A DNA stretch of 64,000 nt from contig JAKCPI010000386.1 in the NCBI GenBank assembly GCA_023213315.1, forward strand, positions 1 to 64,000, given 5' to 3'. Positions 33,865 through 45,720 of the stretch are shown one piece after another. The position numbers were made by a program, and so were the translations under genes. Numbering within the stretch: the first letter of the stretch is position 1; every line of letters begins with the position of its first letter. Origin of the DNA: Euborellia annulipes (taxonomy: Eukaryota; Arthropoda; Insecta; Dermaptera; Anisolabididae). The notes below the pieces were generated by a model. The model was not told the DNA's origin, did no database searches, and saw nothing but the letters and a program-made list of their open reading frames with translations.

Positions 33865-35590
33865 GTTTTGTAGTACGTATTAGGCAGCACGTCTGACAGA
33901 AACAGAGGAAGAATAATTATTTTAACTTGTCTGTAAAGATTTCGAATAAAGACAATCATGGGGGATCTGAGGAAGAATAGCTATGATCGTTTTTTTTAAT
34001 AAAATTTCATGCTTTAATTAAATTTTCAATCCTGCTAGATATGATAAAAAAAAAACTGAATTAATTCCATTAGATGAATTATCATAGATCATTTGTTTAA
34101 GAACTGAAACCTAAGGCTTTAATACAATCACACCCTAAGTCCTTATCTTATATGGCCAACAACAAGTTCAATTATCACACAATCCCTGGAGAGAGAATCG
34201 GAAACCCAGTCGATCCTTGATAAGTTTCTTGCAGGAAATCGATTCAAATCGGGGATTATTAATATTATAAAAAGCCCCATTGGGGAATAGACTCGAAGCT
34301 TATCTGACACCCCCGGCAGGAGAGTCCGACTGATTGGCATTTATTGGTAAGTTGGCCAAGGGCCAGAGGAGCTCTGGGATCGATCCCCGGACCCTACCTC
34401 CCTCCCATCATAACATCTACTTATTCCCACTCGGCTTGACTCGATTTGCATATGCCAGGCCTCTTGAGTCAAACGAATATCTACACGACGAGTATACAAG
34501 TATATCCCATTGCAGCTGCTCATTCATTGCCTTGTTTGGAGAAATATACATGGGATATACATTTCCATATTAAATTTCACAATTAGATTTTCAGCTTCAG
34601 TCATCCATTAATTGAATTATCTAAGGAGAGGATACCTTTGGAAAATTCATTAATAAAATTTATCACATCTCGAATTTTTTCTAAATGGAATTATATTAAT
34701 ATTTTCATATACAATACAGTAAAAACTATTAATTAATATTCTTGTTATTTATTATTTAACTACTATTTCATCACATAATGAAAGAAATTCAAATGTTATA
34801 TCAAATTAAGGTCATTTGCCCTCGGTTATTTCTTGTCTATTCTTGTTCTTATTTAAGTGCTCGAACAGGGTTCTATTAGCTAAGTTTTTATTTTTTTTCC
34901 AAACCTTCTGTAGGAAATTGGCCATATGCCCCTCCCCGAGGTTTTTCGCTACACATTCTAAATTTTCAATGTCCTCTCGTAAAATCAATAAGAATATACA
35001 TTTGGATTTGAGCCAAAACAACCTTTTTAAAGAATAATCCTTAACAGAGCAAAAAAAAAACTGGAAATAAATGAAACTTCCAACAAAGTTTAATTTGAAT
35101 TATTTTTGCATTCTGATTAAACAACTTGAAGAATATAAGAAAATAATAAAAATTCTTATTTCAATGCAGTTCTTTCTTAAAAATACGAAAATACCTCAAT
35201 TAGTGTGTTATTTCAACAGAGATGACACAAAATAAAATAGCAGCACTGGACGGACGTAGCAGACTCCAGCATTCAGAAAAATTCTGGAAGAAAAGAAAGA
35301 AATTAAAAATTAAAATTTGTCTTACAAGTATGATCTTAATAAATTATGGATTTACATCCTATTATTCTACGCTAGATAAGCTTTAATTTAAGGGGCCCTA
35401 TCTAAGTTCACAATTAATTAAATTTATATGTTTGCTTTTCGACGCCGATAAAGGGTCCTTTCCGAATTTCAATCAACCAGCACTTGGGGGCTTAGGGTAG
35501 GATATAAGCCTAATATTTGAAAATTATTTAAAGGTTAATTTAATTGATAACGCTTGTATTGGAGGTATTTTCAGGCCAACTTTATTTCAC
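33865..35590. other. Intergenic; some balanced-composition sequence
   Basis: 34150-34560 is less AT-rich than average, with two opposing frames of 60-79 codons that resemble no family I know. The rest is AT-rich. No gene is supported. Confidence 0.35.
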
Positions 35591-35650
35591 TATGTAGTCA
35601 ATGTTTCGGGAGTCTAAGTAAACGTCTCCCTTCTTCAGGACTAAAATGAT
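35570..35650 (-). ncRNA. Decayed hammerhead-like Penelope end
   Basis: Minus strand: CTGAAGA, one extra A, GGGAG...CTCCC, then GAAACATTGAC, where the expected G of GTH is A. The stretch next to it (GGAGGTATTTTCAGGCCAA at about 35560) recurs at 40173-40195, marking a second fragment. Confidence 0.4.
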
Positions 35651-35879
35651 TAAATTAACACCCTCCCTGGTTTCGTCATAAGAGAATGAAATCGAATCCA
35701 AATTCATCTGCTGTTTGGAAGAAAGCGAGTTCTCAAGATATTATTTAAAGAAATATTAATAGTAGTTTAGTTATGGGTAATAATAATAATAATATCAATA
35801 ATAAATTGGTTGAATTATAATAGTTTTCGAAACCTATTTATTTGAATCAGATATTGAGTGCTTCGATTTGGATTTAATG

Positions 35880-36366
35880 CTGAACGCACACCAATTGAGC
35901 AAAAACGTTTTCGGACAAGAGCAAAAAGTTTTGCCCAATACCAAAGCACACCGATTGAGCAAAATGTTTTCCCATTGAACAAAATGTTTTGCCATTCAGT
36001 AAAATGTTTTGCCATTAAGCATTTTGCTTCCAGTAGGCATTTTGTTTAATGAAGAGTTGTATGAAAGATGTCGGGCCCTGATGATGAAATGTGCGCTATA
36101 CTGATTCTGTTCGATGATGCTTAATTGCCAACGCACACCAATTGAGCAAAGACGTTTTCTGACAAAACGTTTTGTCCAAGAGCACACCGGTTGAGCAAAA
36201 CACTCAATGGCAAAATAGCATTTTGTTCAATGATGTCAATCATGCTCAATTGTGCTTTGCCTCCTCGCTGTGCGTTTACCCATAGAAAAGCATTGAAAAA
36301 ACACTTTTAGGCACGATTAGTCAAAAACGTTTTGTCCGAAAACGTTTTTGCTCAATTGGCCTTCAG
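35880..36366. mobile_element. TIR element with CAATTGAGCAAAAACG ends
   Basis: The left end (CTGAACGCACACCAATTGAG, then CAAAAACGTTTTCGGAC) and right end (GTCCGAAAACGTTTTTGCTC, then AATTGGCCTTCAG) are inverted. Inside, ATTGAGCAAAA and AAAATGTTTTGCC recur many times. No clear target duplication is seen. Superfamily not assigned. Confidence 0.7.
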
Positions 36367-36529
36367 ATTCTTAAGTAAAATGACGTCCTGAATCCAAATA
36401 TGACCTCCGTTTACCCCACCACGTACTGTTTTCGGGGGGAACCCCCTACTTATTTCCACCCCTTTTGGTTAAACTTAGGAAGGATAAAAAGGAATATTTT
36501 GTAAGCGGGTATTATTATACATCAATTGT

Positions 36530-36905
36530 TTGTACAAAATACAAAGCAATGCTATCAACTTATATACGATGCGCCAAGTTTGAGTTACAAACTGTCAAAA
36601 CAATTTTGTAAGTCAAACTTGGCGCATCGTATATAAGTTGATAGCATTTCATTGTATTTTTACTTTCTCTTACCCTTATATATAGTTTCTCTTAACCTTA
36701 TATAATATTAAATGAAGATTCTGGGACGGAGGTTTCTTCAAATTTAAAACTTGAACAGAGCCGCAGTGGCACCGTCTCTACTGTTTGTCGGTAGGTTAAT
36801 ATTGAAATAAATTTTAAAATTTTAAAATTTTTTCCAATTTTTATTAATAGTGGAGGCTGACTGGTTTGCAAACATTAGTTTCGATTTTCTATCATCGTCA
36901 GAGCC
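36530..36905. repeat. Small inverted repeat followed by a decayed hammerhead-like end
   Basis: 36539-36655 is an inverted repeat (ATGCTATCAACTTATATACG, TGCGCCAAGTTTGA and complements). At 36879-36905 (minus) CTGACGA, stem GAT...ATC and GAAAC can be read, but the GTH triplet is lost. The arrangement (inverted repeat, then hammerhead-like 3' end) matches 59487-59812. Confidence 0.45.
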
Positions 36906-37004
36906 TATATGGACCCTGTTATGCAATGGTGTGTCAAAGACCAAACATCGAGTTTTGAGAAAATCAACAATAAAGTTTTTTGTTTACATTGGATTATATA
37001 TAAT

Positions 37005-37677
37005 TACTTTCTCTTACCTATGTATATATGTAATATATATATAGAGAGAAAGTATTGGATTCATGTCAAAAATTCGATGTCGAGATTTTGATGGATCTTC
37101 ACGTTTTGAGGTCCCCTGAATCCAAAAAAGTGGTTTTCGCGACATGGTCTGTCTGTGGGTGTGTGGGTGGGTGTGTGGGTGTGTGTCAAATTTTAAGCAT
37201 GAAGGAATTGAGCTATGAGGCTGAAATTTTATATTTAAGTTAAACACCCCCGGGACCGGAAAAATAAGCTTTTAATCAAAATCGGCCAAAGAGTACTAGT
37301 ACTTTACTGATGTACTTTTTCAGTTTTTTTCGATTTTCTCAAAATTCGCTCTAACGATTTTGATTAAAATTCAAAAATCAATTATTTTTAGATGCTCTTT
37401 CAAATGTATATTCTCGTTTTGCCCTCAAAATTGTTTGAAGCACACTTTACTCTTGTGCTTCATAGGAAAGATAGGAGAAATGGTTGCCATGGTAACAAAA
37501 TATAAATATTTTCCCATACTTATAAATTTTACATCTGAATTCAAATATTCCCTACTGCCGGGAACTAAATACATGTCGACACAAAAAATCTGGTGTGACA
37601 AGCACAGTACACAACTTTCGATTACCGAAGGTAAGAGAAAGTTGTGTGCTGTGCGCCAGTCACACCAGATTTTTTTT
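37005..37677 (+). repeat. HPE copy, full length (reference copy)
   Basis: Taken as the type copy of the hairpin-ended element. Left end: TACTTTCTCTTACC with a TA-rich palindrome closing in GAGAGAAAGTA. Then GATTTTGATGGATCTTCACG, CGCGACATGGTCTG, a GT tract, AAGCATGAAGGAATTGAGCT, AGTACTAGTACTTTACTGATG-like block, TCAGTTTTTTTCGATTTTC, GTTGCCATGGTAAC and ATGTCGACACAAAA. Right end: a palindrome of about 90 bp from AATCTGGTGTGAC to GTCACACCAGATT. ACTTTCTCTTACC at the left start and GGTAAGAGAAAGT in the right hairpin are inverted. No coding capacity is conserved. Class unknown. Confidence 0.9.
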
Positions 37678-37715
37678 CTTGTCAATTGTGCAAATAACAT
37701 TAAATATAAATTTTT

Positions 37716-37869
37716 TACTTTCTCTTACCTATGTATATATGTAATATATATATAGAGAGAAAGTATTGGATTCATGTCAAAAATTCGATGTCGAGATTTT
37801 GATGGATCTTCACGTTTTGAGGTCCCCTGAATCCAAAAAAGTGGTTTTCGCGACATGGTCTGTCTGTCT

Positions 37870-37908
<39 letters not shown>

Positions 37909-38371
37909 CAATTTTAAGCATGAAGGAATTGAGCTATAAGGCTGAAATTTTATATTTAAGTTAAACACCTCCCGGGACCGGAAAAATAAGCTTTTAATCA
38001 AAATCGGCCAAAGAGTACTAGTACTTTACTGATGTACTTTTTCAGTTTTTTTCGATTTTCTCAAAATTCGCTCTAACGATTTTGATTAAAATTCAAAAAT
38101 CAATTATTTTTTAGATGCTCTTTCAAATGTATATTCTCGTTTTGCCCTCAAAATTGTTTGAAGCACACTTTACTCTTGTGCTTCATAGAAAAGATAGGAG
38201 AAATGGTTGCCATGGTAACAAAATATAAATATTTTCCTATACTTATAAATTTTACATCTGAATTCAAATATTCCCTACTGCCGGGAACTAAATACATGTC
38301 GACACAAAAAATCTGGTGTGACAACACAGACACAACTTTCGATTACCAAGGTAAGAGAAAGTTGGTGTGCC
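37716..38371 (+). repeat. HPE copy following in the same direction
   Basis: About 40 bp after the previous copy, same strand, same order, very similar sequence. The right hairpin is damaged (bases lost in both halves), ending GTTGGTGTGCC at about 38371. Confidence 0.9.
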
Positions 38372-38539
38372 AAGTTTAAGACATATTTCATAAGAAATAT
38401 ATTAATTAAAGATTGAAACAATATTCGTGTTAACTCATTTTGAATTTTTGGTTTTGACACACCATTGATAAAGGGTCATATAATATTAACCTACCGAAAA
38501 CAGTAGAGAGGTATGTTGTAAGTTAAACTTATATAATAT

Positions 38540-38900
38540 AATTATATGAAATATATAGGTCTATAGAGAGAAACTATTGCGATCACGTCAAAAATTCGAT
38601 GTTGATGGATATACGGTACATGTTTTGAGGTCCCCAGAGTCCAAAAAAAGTGGGCAAATTCCACAAATTGGTCTGTGTGTGTGTGTCTGTGGACATTTTT
38701 AAGCATGAAGGAAATGGGTTGAAACGGGAGTTGAAACGGGGGGGGGGGGAGGAAACGAGGTTGAAATTTTCTATTTAAGTTCGGCTTTTGAACAAAATCG
38801 GCCAAAAAGTACTAGTAGGCCTACTTTTTCAGTTTTTTTTTTTGATTTTCTCAAAATTCAATTAATTTTTTTGATGCTCTTTAAAATAACTTTTTTGTCA
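38540..38900 (+). repeat. HPE copy, diverged
   Basis: Starts at a TA-rich end variant (ATATATAGGTCTATAGAGAG), then TTGCGATCACGTC, a GT tract and AGTACTAGTAGGCC, and fades before the right hairpin. A G run (38739-38749) interrupts it. Confidence 0.7.
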
Positions 38901-39499
38901 CCCTTATTCTTTCTCCTACTCTCATCTACAAAATTCTATTTAACTATTTAGATTTATAATATTATGATTCGTATTTAGGTATTTATTATCAAGAAATAGA
39001 ATTCCTTATCTTCAAGCCATTTTATCTAAAATTCAATTTTTTCTTTTCTCCATAACTTTCTTTCTTGTCACCCTATATAAATACAAAGTTTTTTTATAAC
39101 AGTATGTTATAGTCCCTTGATGAATATAAAGATCACATTAAAAAAAAGCCTGGTAACATAATACGAAATATATTATAAAAAAAAAAAAATAAAAAAGTTT
39201 TTGCGTGTAGATGAGAACGTGTATTAAAATTAAATTTAAAAAACATCAGTATGCGCGCCAACTTGAATGAATAACAGCCGAGGCTGCGAGGTGCTTAATT
39301 ACACACTTTGTGCCCTTTGCTGCTTTTGTTGTTGTTGTTGTTATTGTTGAATATTCCACGCGTGCCACACGCGTGACCAAAGACTATTCGCTGATGATAT
39401 AGCTGGTTATCAATATTCTTCGGATGTATCAAAACACCACCCCGATTTCTCCCGTCACCCAGTTCAACCCTTTCTTTGAAATGAAACAACATCACAATC

Positions 39500-39537
<38 letters not shown>

Positions 39538-40416
39538 CTATATATAAGTTAGAAATGTATTTATAAATTATCGATTTGTAATGGAATAAAAAAAGAGACT
39601 GGAATAAAAAAATGCATGGCGTCGAATAAATGCAATCATGAGTAAGTGATTAAATTTATTGGATTTTTTGACGATATTTCAAATGAAAGGAATTAAAAAA
39701 TATAGGCTATATACATACAGTATATATAAATAAAAATAATCAAAATACTATTTTTTACATTTCTATACCGGTATATAGGGTATGAAAAATAATACATGTC
39801 AATAGTTGCAATTAGTTCAGACAAATTAGTAATTTTTTAAAAAGTTAATTAAAGTTTTTTTTTAGACAATTTTTTGACCTGGCACTAATTAATCATTAAG
39901 TGACATTCATGATCAAGAAATTTAATTTAATACTATTGTGAGGAGCTAAAAGCACACCATTGAGGACATGAACAGATGAAGATCAGCTGCAAAATAAACT
40001 ATATTATTATTTTAAGTAATTATTAAAATATTTCCATGTAAAAACGTGACTGTATCTAGTTATGTCTTTAAAAAATTGATGTTTGAAGTTTTTACTTGAA
40101 GTTTCTTGAGATAGTCAGATGGAGTTGACTTGTAGTAAGAAAAAAAATTTTTTTGAACGACAAATGAAAATGCTGGAGGTATTTTCAGGCCAAATTTTAA
40201 TATCACTACGTCGACTATGATTTAAAAATATTTTTATAAAAATCTTTTATAATTATCAGATCTTAGTTTCATGTATTCATATGGGATGATAAATAACCTC
40301 CCAGTTTCGTGCACAATTTTTTTGCTATTATAAAAGAGAGTATCATGAAATTATTCTTATTTTATATTTTAAAATAATTTTGCAAAAAAATAATATCTCT
40401 TAAAGAAATATTTACC
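38900..40416. other. Intergenic; unique-looking patch at 39240-39480
   Basis: 39240-39480 is more balanced (GCGCGCCAACTTGAATG, CACGCGTGCCACACGCGTG, a GTT repeat), with no repeat match in the window. (TA)n at 39505-39534. 40173-40215 is a short Penelope-type end fragment. No gene is supported. Confidence 0.35.
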
Positions 40417-40615
40417 CCCCTGATTTGGCGTAGTAGGTAGCGTGCCAACCTCCTATATCAAACGTCGCGGGTTCGGACCCAGGAAGTCCGATTATTTTAT
40501 TTAAGCCATTTGGATACCAAATGGTCTTAGTTGCCGAAAAGACTGTGTGAATGTGTGTATGAGTTTGAGTGTGAATGAGAAAAAAGTGTGAATGTTTTTT
40601 TTTTATTAAGGAATA
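40417..40615 (+). repeat. SINE A with internal deletion
   Basis: Head TGATTTGGCGTAGTAGG and GGGTTCGGACCC, body to CCAAATGG, then directly TCTTAGTTGCCGAAAAG, with about 60 bp missing before the 3' module. Confidence 0.85.
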
Positions 40616-40619
40616 TTGA

Positions 40620-41748
40620 AATGTTTAACTTTGTAGACCTTAGGATGACCCATTACAGGTCAAAACTGATGAAAAATTGCGCATTGTCAGTCGTCCATTT
40701 GTAATAAAGATCTGATTAAAAGGAAAAACAAAAAAAAAAAAATTTTCTTACTAAAACTCCATTTGACTACCACAAGTAAAATCTTCAAACATTATTTCCT
40801 GTGGCTATTTCTACATAATTAAAAAATTGATATGCTGTACTATAAGCCTTTAAAAAAAATGTAGAAAAATAATTTATCTTAAGAAAGCTGAAGCATTAAA
40901 TAAAAAAAAAAAAAAAAATATACATTAAGTTGAAAAAAAAAAAATTATCTCGAAAATAATATGTCATTATTGACCTTTGATAAAGCCCCAAAATAAATTT
41001 CAAAAAAGAATATAAATTTTTATTTATTTTTTGCAAGTGTCATTCAGGTAAGCGATGATAGGCGAGAGAGAGAGAGAGGAGAGAGTGTATTTCATTATCA
41101 GAAGTGACCGAATTTAGAGAGTCCGTAAAGAACGGTATCATAACATGTTGAGTGACGTCACTGATAACGGCCAATGAGTGACATGAGCCCTTTTTCTCAC
41201 CATTTTTCGTTTGTTACACACAGACATAGATACAGGGCGCTGGCCATGCAATCAATGACAGCCCAAATGGGATGCGCTATTTTAACGTTAAGGGCGATAA
41301 GAGGAAAAAATGTCTGTCGATATTTCCCTCGAGGATAGTTCAAGTGTTGGTTGCCGATGTATGTGAGAGGGTGAATGTCTGGAATATAATCGAGCATCGG
41401 ACACCCACACACACTAAGACGAAGGTATTTTCTAAAGAAATATTGGATCAACAAATAGATACGCATTATACATAATATCTAAGCATAATAGATTTGCAAT
41501 TTATATATAAAAAAAGCTTCAATAACATATAATAATGTATAATAAATTATGCATTGACAAAAGAAGTATAATCAATTCACTTAATTGAAAAGAGCCTTTT
41601 CACGGAAAAATTGACAATTTTAAATGAAATCTATACATGATTAAAATATTAGAGATACACTCAGCTGATCTTATATATCAACACTAAAATCCATAAACAC
41701 TGACGATCTCGTTTATTGATGAAATTTTATTAAATAGTTCCGGGATGA
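40620..41748. other. Intergenic; candidate regulatory patch at 41100-41420
   Basis: Mostly AT-rich. 41100-41420 has balanced composition and matches no repeat here. It holds TGACGTCA (41153-41160, a CRE-type palindrome) and, 9 bp on, CGGCCAATGAG (a CCAAT-box-like string). Short frames on both strands resemble nothing I know. Confidence 0.35.
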
Positions 41749-42015
41749 CCGAATTGGAGCTCGGTGATTTTTTTTTTTTATAAAATTTGGGAAAACTAAA
41801 AAATTACCATCAGTAAAATACTAGTACTCGAGGTCTCTCAAAGACAAGACCTTGCTTAATTTCATATTGGTACCGGAAATAGTAGATATTTAAAATTTGA
41901 AAGAAATCGTGAAAGGGGATATTGAGAAAATTGGAAAAATCTAAAAATGAACATCAGTAAAGTACTAGTACTCGAATTTTTCTAAAGATGAGACCTAGCG
42001 CAATTTTATATTGGT
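41749..42015 (-). repeat. Two tandem pieces related to the HPE middle part
   Basis: Each holds CATCAGTAAA(A/G)TACTAGTACTCG, then CTC..AAGA.(A/G)AGACC and TATTGGTA. HPE shares the CATCAGTAAAGTACTAGTACT string, but the flanks differ, so this is a sister repeat. Confidence 0.55.
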
Positions 42016-42019
42016 ATAA

Positions 42020-42133
42020 AAAAAAAATTTGGTATTCAAATGGCTTAAATAAAATCATCGGACTGCCAGGGGTCAGAACCCGCGACCCTTGGATAGAAGG
42101 CCAGCACGCTAACCCCTATCCAAGCCCGAGGGC
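42020..42133 (-). repeat. SINE A head fragment, minus strand
   Basis: TTTGGTATTCAAATGGCTT, AAATCATCGGACTGCC, GGTCAGAACCCGCGACCC and CAAGCCCGAGGGC. The 3' module is missing. Confidence 0.85.
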
Positions 42134-42134
42134 A

Positions 42135-43580
42135 TTTTTTAAAGTTAAATATATAATAACTACGTTAAATCTCAAAGAGCTTTCACTAGGGTCTTTATAC
42201 AAGAATAGAGAAAAGTGTCTCTAAATATTGGAAGAGATAGATAATAAAAGAAATTTCAATTGGGGATGAAAAATGGCGAGTGCCGACCCAAGGCTTAAGA
42301 TCACCCTTCGCTTGATCCAATTGTGTCTGCCCGAGGGTGAGGTCAGCATTTAATATTTATCAACTAACAGACTAGCTATAAAGCCAGATGAAAAGAATAA
42401 GAATTATTTTAAAAAACGAGCCCTCTGGGGAGGGCCGCCTCCCTCCCCCTCCCGGACTGCCCTAGTAATAGGTCTATTAAAATTTTTTTTTTTTATTAGG
42501 CCTATACAATATTTTTAAAAAGTTAGGTTTAAAATTATATAAGAAGTAAACATAGTGTTTTAATTGAATTTTTTGAATTCTCATATAGTCCTATATACAT
42601 ACATGTTTCAACTAAAGCCTGCGGTTAATAGTTTAAATTTAAAAATATTAGTAAACGTTTAAATATGTCTCAATAACCTTTCAGAACATTAAGTATTATA
42701 TGCCAATTCTGCAGTACGGAGTCAGAAAATAAGAAAAAATAGCTTATTTATAAATAATATAGAATTTATTTTCTTTGATTCTTCACCATATATTTTTTTT
42801 TCTTTAAATTATATATAGGTCTAGGCCTATAAGAAAAAAGACATATAATAGAAATCCAATTGGGATGAAAGTATAAAAAATTGATATCCACAAAAAAAAA
42901 ACAAAAACTTAACGTCATTCGAAAGCATCAAAATCTAAGAATAAAAGAAAATCACAATTCTACAACAACAAGAAGAACAAGAACAACAACCAAAGCTGTC
43001 ACAAACATAGACAAGAGAAAGAAGTGGGTAAGCAAAAACATCGAAACCATTTCACCCTTCATTGCCCCTGGAATATTTATTTTACTATTTGAATATCTCG
43101 CTTTCTGTGTATATGGAAAGAACAAGGAAAAAAACCAGTGGTTAATCGATTGAGTAAGTTTAAGAGCAGCTAAACAAATTTTTGATCATCTTTATTAAAT
43201 GGTTAATTCTATTTACCTCTAAGGCCAGATCCAGACGGGAGTAACATGTAATGTAATGTAACGAGAAATATAACGCGATTAGTCTGAAAGCCACACGAAC
43301 TCAACGCGAACCATGTGAAGCGAACCTTGTTCAAAACTGTTTCCACTTAGTTGCTACGAACATGCCGAATAGGAAGGTCGTGATAGCTGGTGCTGTTTTT
43401 ATTATTTTTTGTTTATCTCGACGAATGAGAAATATCACTTTAAGAATTGTTTTTTTGATTTTTTTTTTAAGTACTCCAGGTTTTTTTGGATTCCAAATAA
43501 CAGGAGTTTCCACGACACAATCATCACGAACGCCGTCCAAACAAGAGTCTTTGTGTTCGCACTAAAAACCAACATTTTGA
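42135..43580. other. Intergenic; possible transposon remnant at 43204-43560
   Basis: 42135-43200 is AT-rich with some balanced parts. A frame at 42881-43153 is lysine- and threonine-rich low complexity. 43204-43330 (GGCCAGATCCAGACGGGAG, ATAACGCGATTAGTC) looks like a DNA-transposon end, but I find no matching inverted end. Confidence 0.3.
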
Positions 43581-43581
43581 A

Positions 43582-43715
43582 TTGAAAGTTGTGTTCTGTG
43601 CTTGTCACACCATATTTTTTGTGTCGAAATATAATTATTTTCCATCAGTACGGTACATTAAAATTCAAGAAGTTAAATTTATAAACATAGAAAAATATAT
43701 ATTTGTAACCAAAAC
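43582..43715 (-). repeat. HPE right-end fragment, minus strand
   Basis: Half of the right hairpin (TTGAAAGTTGTGTTCTGTGC, CACACCATATTTTTTGTGTC), then TACGGTACATTAAAATTCAAG and ATTTATAAACATAG. Confidence 0.7.
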
Positions 43716-43741
43716 ATTTTACGGGACTTATCCCATACTTT

Positions 43742-44314
43742 TACTTTCTCTTACCTATACATATATAAATATAAATATATAGTTAATATACATATAGGCC
43801 TATATATAGAAAGTATTGGATTCATGCCCCAGAACATCAAATCATCTACGGTACATCAATCATCTAGGCACCCTCCTACGGCGTGAAAATAAGCTTTTTA
43901 TCAAAATCAGCCAAAAAGTACTAGTACTTTACTGATGTATTTTTCAGTTTTTTTCGACATTCTCAAAATACGCTCTAACGTTTTTGATTAAAATTCAAAA
44001 ATCAATTATTTTTTTAGAAGCTTTTTAAAATGAATATTCTCGTTTTGCCATTGAAATCTTTTGATGACCACTTTACTCTTGTACTTCTGTACTTCATATG
44101 AAAGTTAGGAGAAATGGTTGCTATGATAATAAAATATAAATATTTTCCCATGTTTATAAATTTTACATCTTGAAATTTGAATGTACCGTACTGTTGGAAA
44201 CTAAATATATGTCGACACAAAAAATCTGGTGTGGCAAGCATAAAACACAACTTCCTCTTGCCGAAGGGTAAGAGAAAGTTGTGTGCTGTGCGACCAGCCG
44301 CACCAGATTTTTTT
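43742..44314 (+). repeat. HPE copy with an internal deletion
   Basis: TACTTTCTCTTACC start with an enlarged TA-rich end, a deletion from the GATGG block to CACCCTCCTACGGCG, then the body and right hairpin ending CACCAGATTTTTTT. Confidence 0.85.
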
Positions 44315-44405
44315 GGACTAATGGGCCTCAAAATGTATATTGCAATCAAAATTCAATATCTTACACTCTCTATATATTAACATAATATATAGGTAAGAGA
44401 AAGTG
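44315..44405 (-). repeat. HPE left-end fragment, minus strand
   Basis: GGACTAATGGGCCTCAAAATG to the TA-rich end ATAGGTAAGAGAAAGTG. It directly abuts the preceding right hairpin, as at 25609. Confidence 0.75.
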
Positions 44406-45440
44406 AAGTTTTGTAAATAAGTTGAACAGCTATTCATATATAAATATACTTGCAGATACTTGTAGACTATTTTTATTTTGTTTTTCCCCCCCCCCCCCCC
44501 CTCCCGAAAAAAAAGGTGTGGGAGGGGTCTTCCCTCTCTCCCCCCCCCCCCCCAAAAAAAACAACAATATATTAATTAATTTTCATTTCTTAATTCGATA
44601 TTCATATAAATTTCTTGGAAAGAGATATTTTTATTAACTTTAAATTTTATTTCAACGAAAATATTTTCCTTAAGGATTTTTTATTTACCTCAAAATTTAA
44701 TAGTCCAGGCAGAGTCTTTCAATATTTTTACACACTACGATATGATCAATACAAATATTTTTCTTTCCCTTCTAAGATCGCAAAAAGAAAACTAATTAAA
44801 TAACGAAAATAAACAAATATCCTTCAAGGTCTTGGTAATAAAATGAAAAGTTAATTTAATAAGAAATAAGGAAAGAAAAATTCTCATATAGACTATATGA
44901 TAAAAAAAGAAAGATGTTTTTTCCAATGTACGATGAATTGTTTCTCTCTTTCTCTATTGGTTTATATTTAATAAAAGTATTATTATTTTTTTTTTTATAA
45001 AGAATTCATTAAAATATTTATTTTTTTTTTACAAAATTCGAACTGTTGGGTTTTTTTACAACAGTTTTTCTGTTAGGGTTGAGAAATGAACTTCTAACCT
45101 TTGCATTGATAGACAACGAACTATCGACTAGTGTTGTTGGCAGACATACAGGTAGACTTTACTAAACTTTGTTAGTAAATTAATATACAAGGTAATAATA
45201 ATTAAATTTGAATCCTTAGGGTATATACCCATATCTGAGATTTTTCTACTTAAAGTTATCGATTCAAATTTTAATTCAGTCATTGAGACTTGTAGGCCTA
45301 CAGTATTAAATTTAAAATTGTTATAGACATAATAATTTTTAGATAATTAAATTTCATTAATTTTCTTAATAAAAGATGAAGCAGCTGCAGTTTTATTAAT
45401 CTTTGCCGCTTAACAAAAAGATGAAATCTGTTTTTCTATT
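44406..45440. other. Intergenic; paired C runs
   Basis: 44486-44502 and 44540-44553 are C runs around GAAAAAAAAGG, perhaps the remains of a MITE. The rest is AT-rich. No gene is supported. Confidence 0.35.
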
Positions 45441-45441
45441 A

Positions 45442-45717
45442 AGGAGAGTACAAGTATTACGTAACGCAATTTGGGAGGAGGAGGGTCTCGTAAAACGTTA
45501 CCATGCGTTACAAGGAGGGGAGGGGGAGGGGTTGAAAAACGCGTTACGTAACTGTTATTTTAGCGACTTTCCGGTACTTTTAGATAAAAATGGCCACTTG
45601 AGCGTTACGTAACGTCTAGGGGGGGGGGGGTCCAGAATAATGTTACGGCGCGTTACATGTGGGGGAGGGGGAGTCAAAAATCTTCAAAAATTGCGTTACG
45701 TAATACTTGTAGCTCCC
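45442..45717. mobile_element. MITE with TTA duplication and repeated GTTACGTAAC core
   Basis: TTA borders both ends (45439-45441 and 45718-45720). The ends share GTATTACGTAACGCAATTT and its complement. GCGTTACGTAAC recurs internally (about 45542, 45602 and 45691), as do G runs. A three-base TTA duplication fits PIF/Harbinger, tentatively. Confidence 0.75.
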
Positions 45718-45720
45718 TTA

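Noticed and set aside
43362..43565. N-terminus of a Harbinger-type nuclease
   Set aside because: The start has a faint likeness only, the frame soon becomes low-complexity, and no matching transposon end was found.
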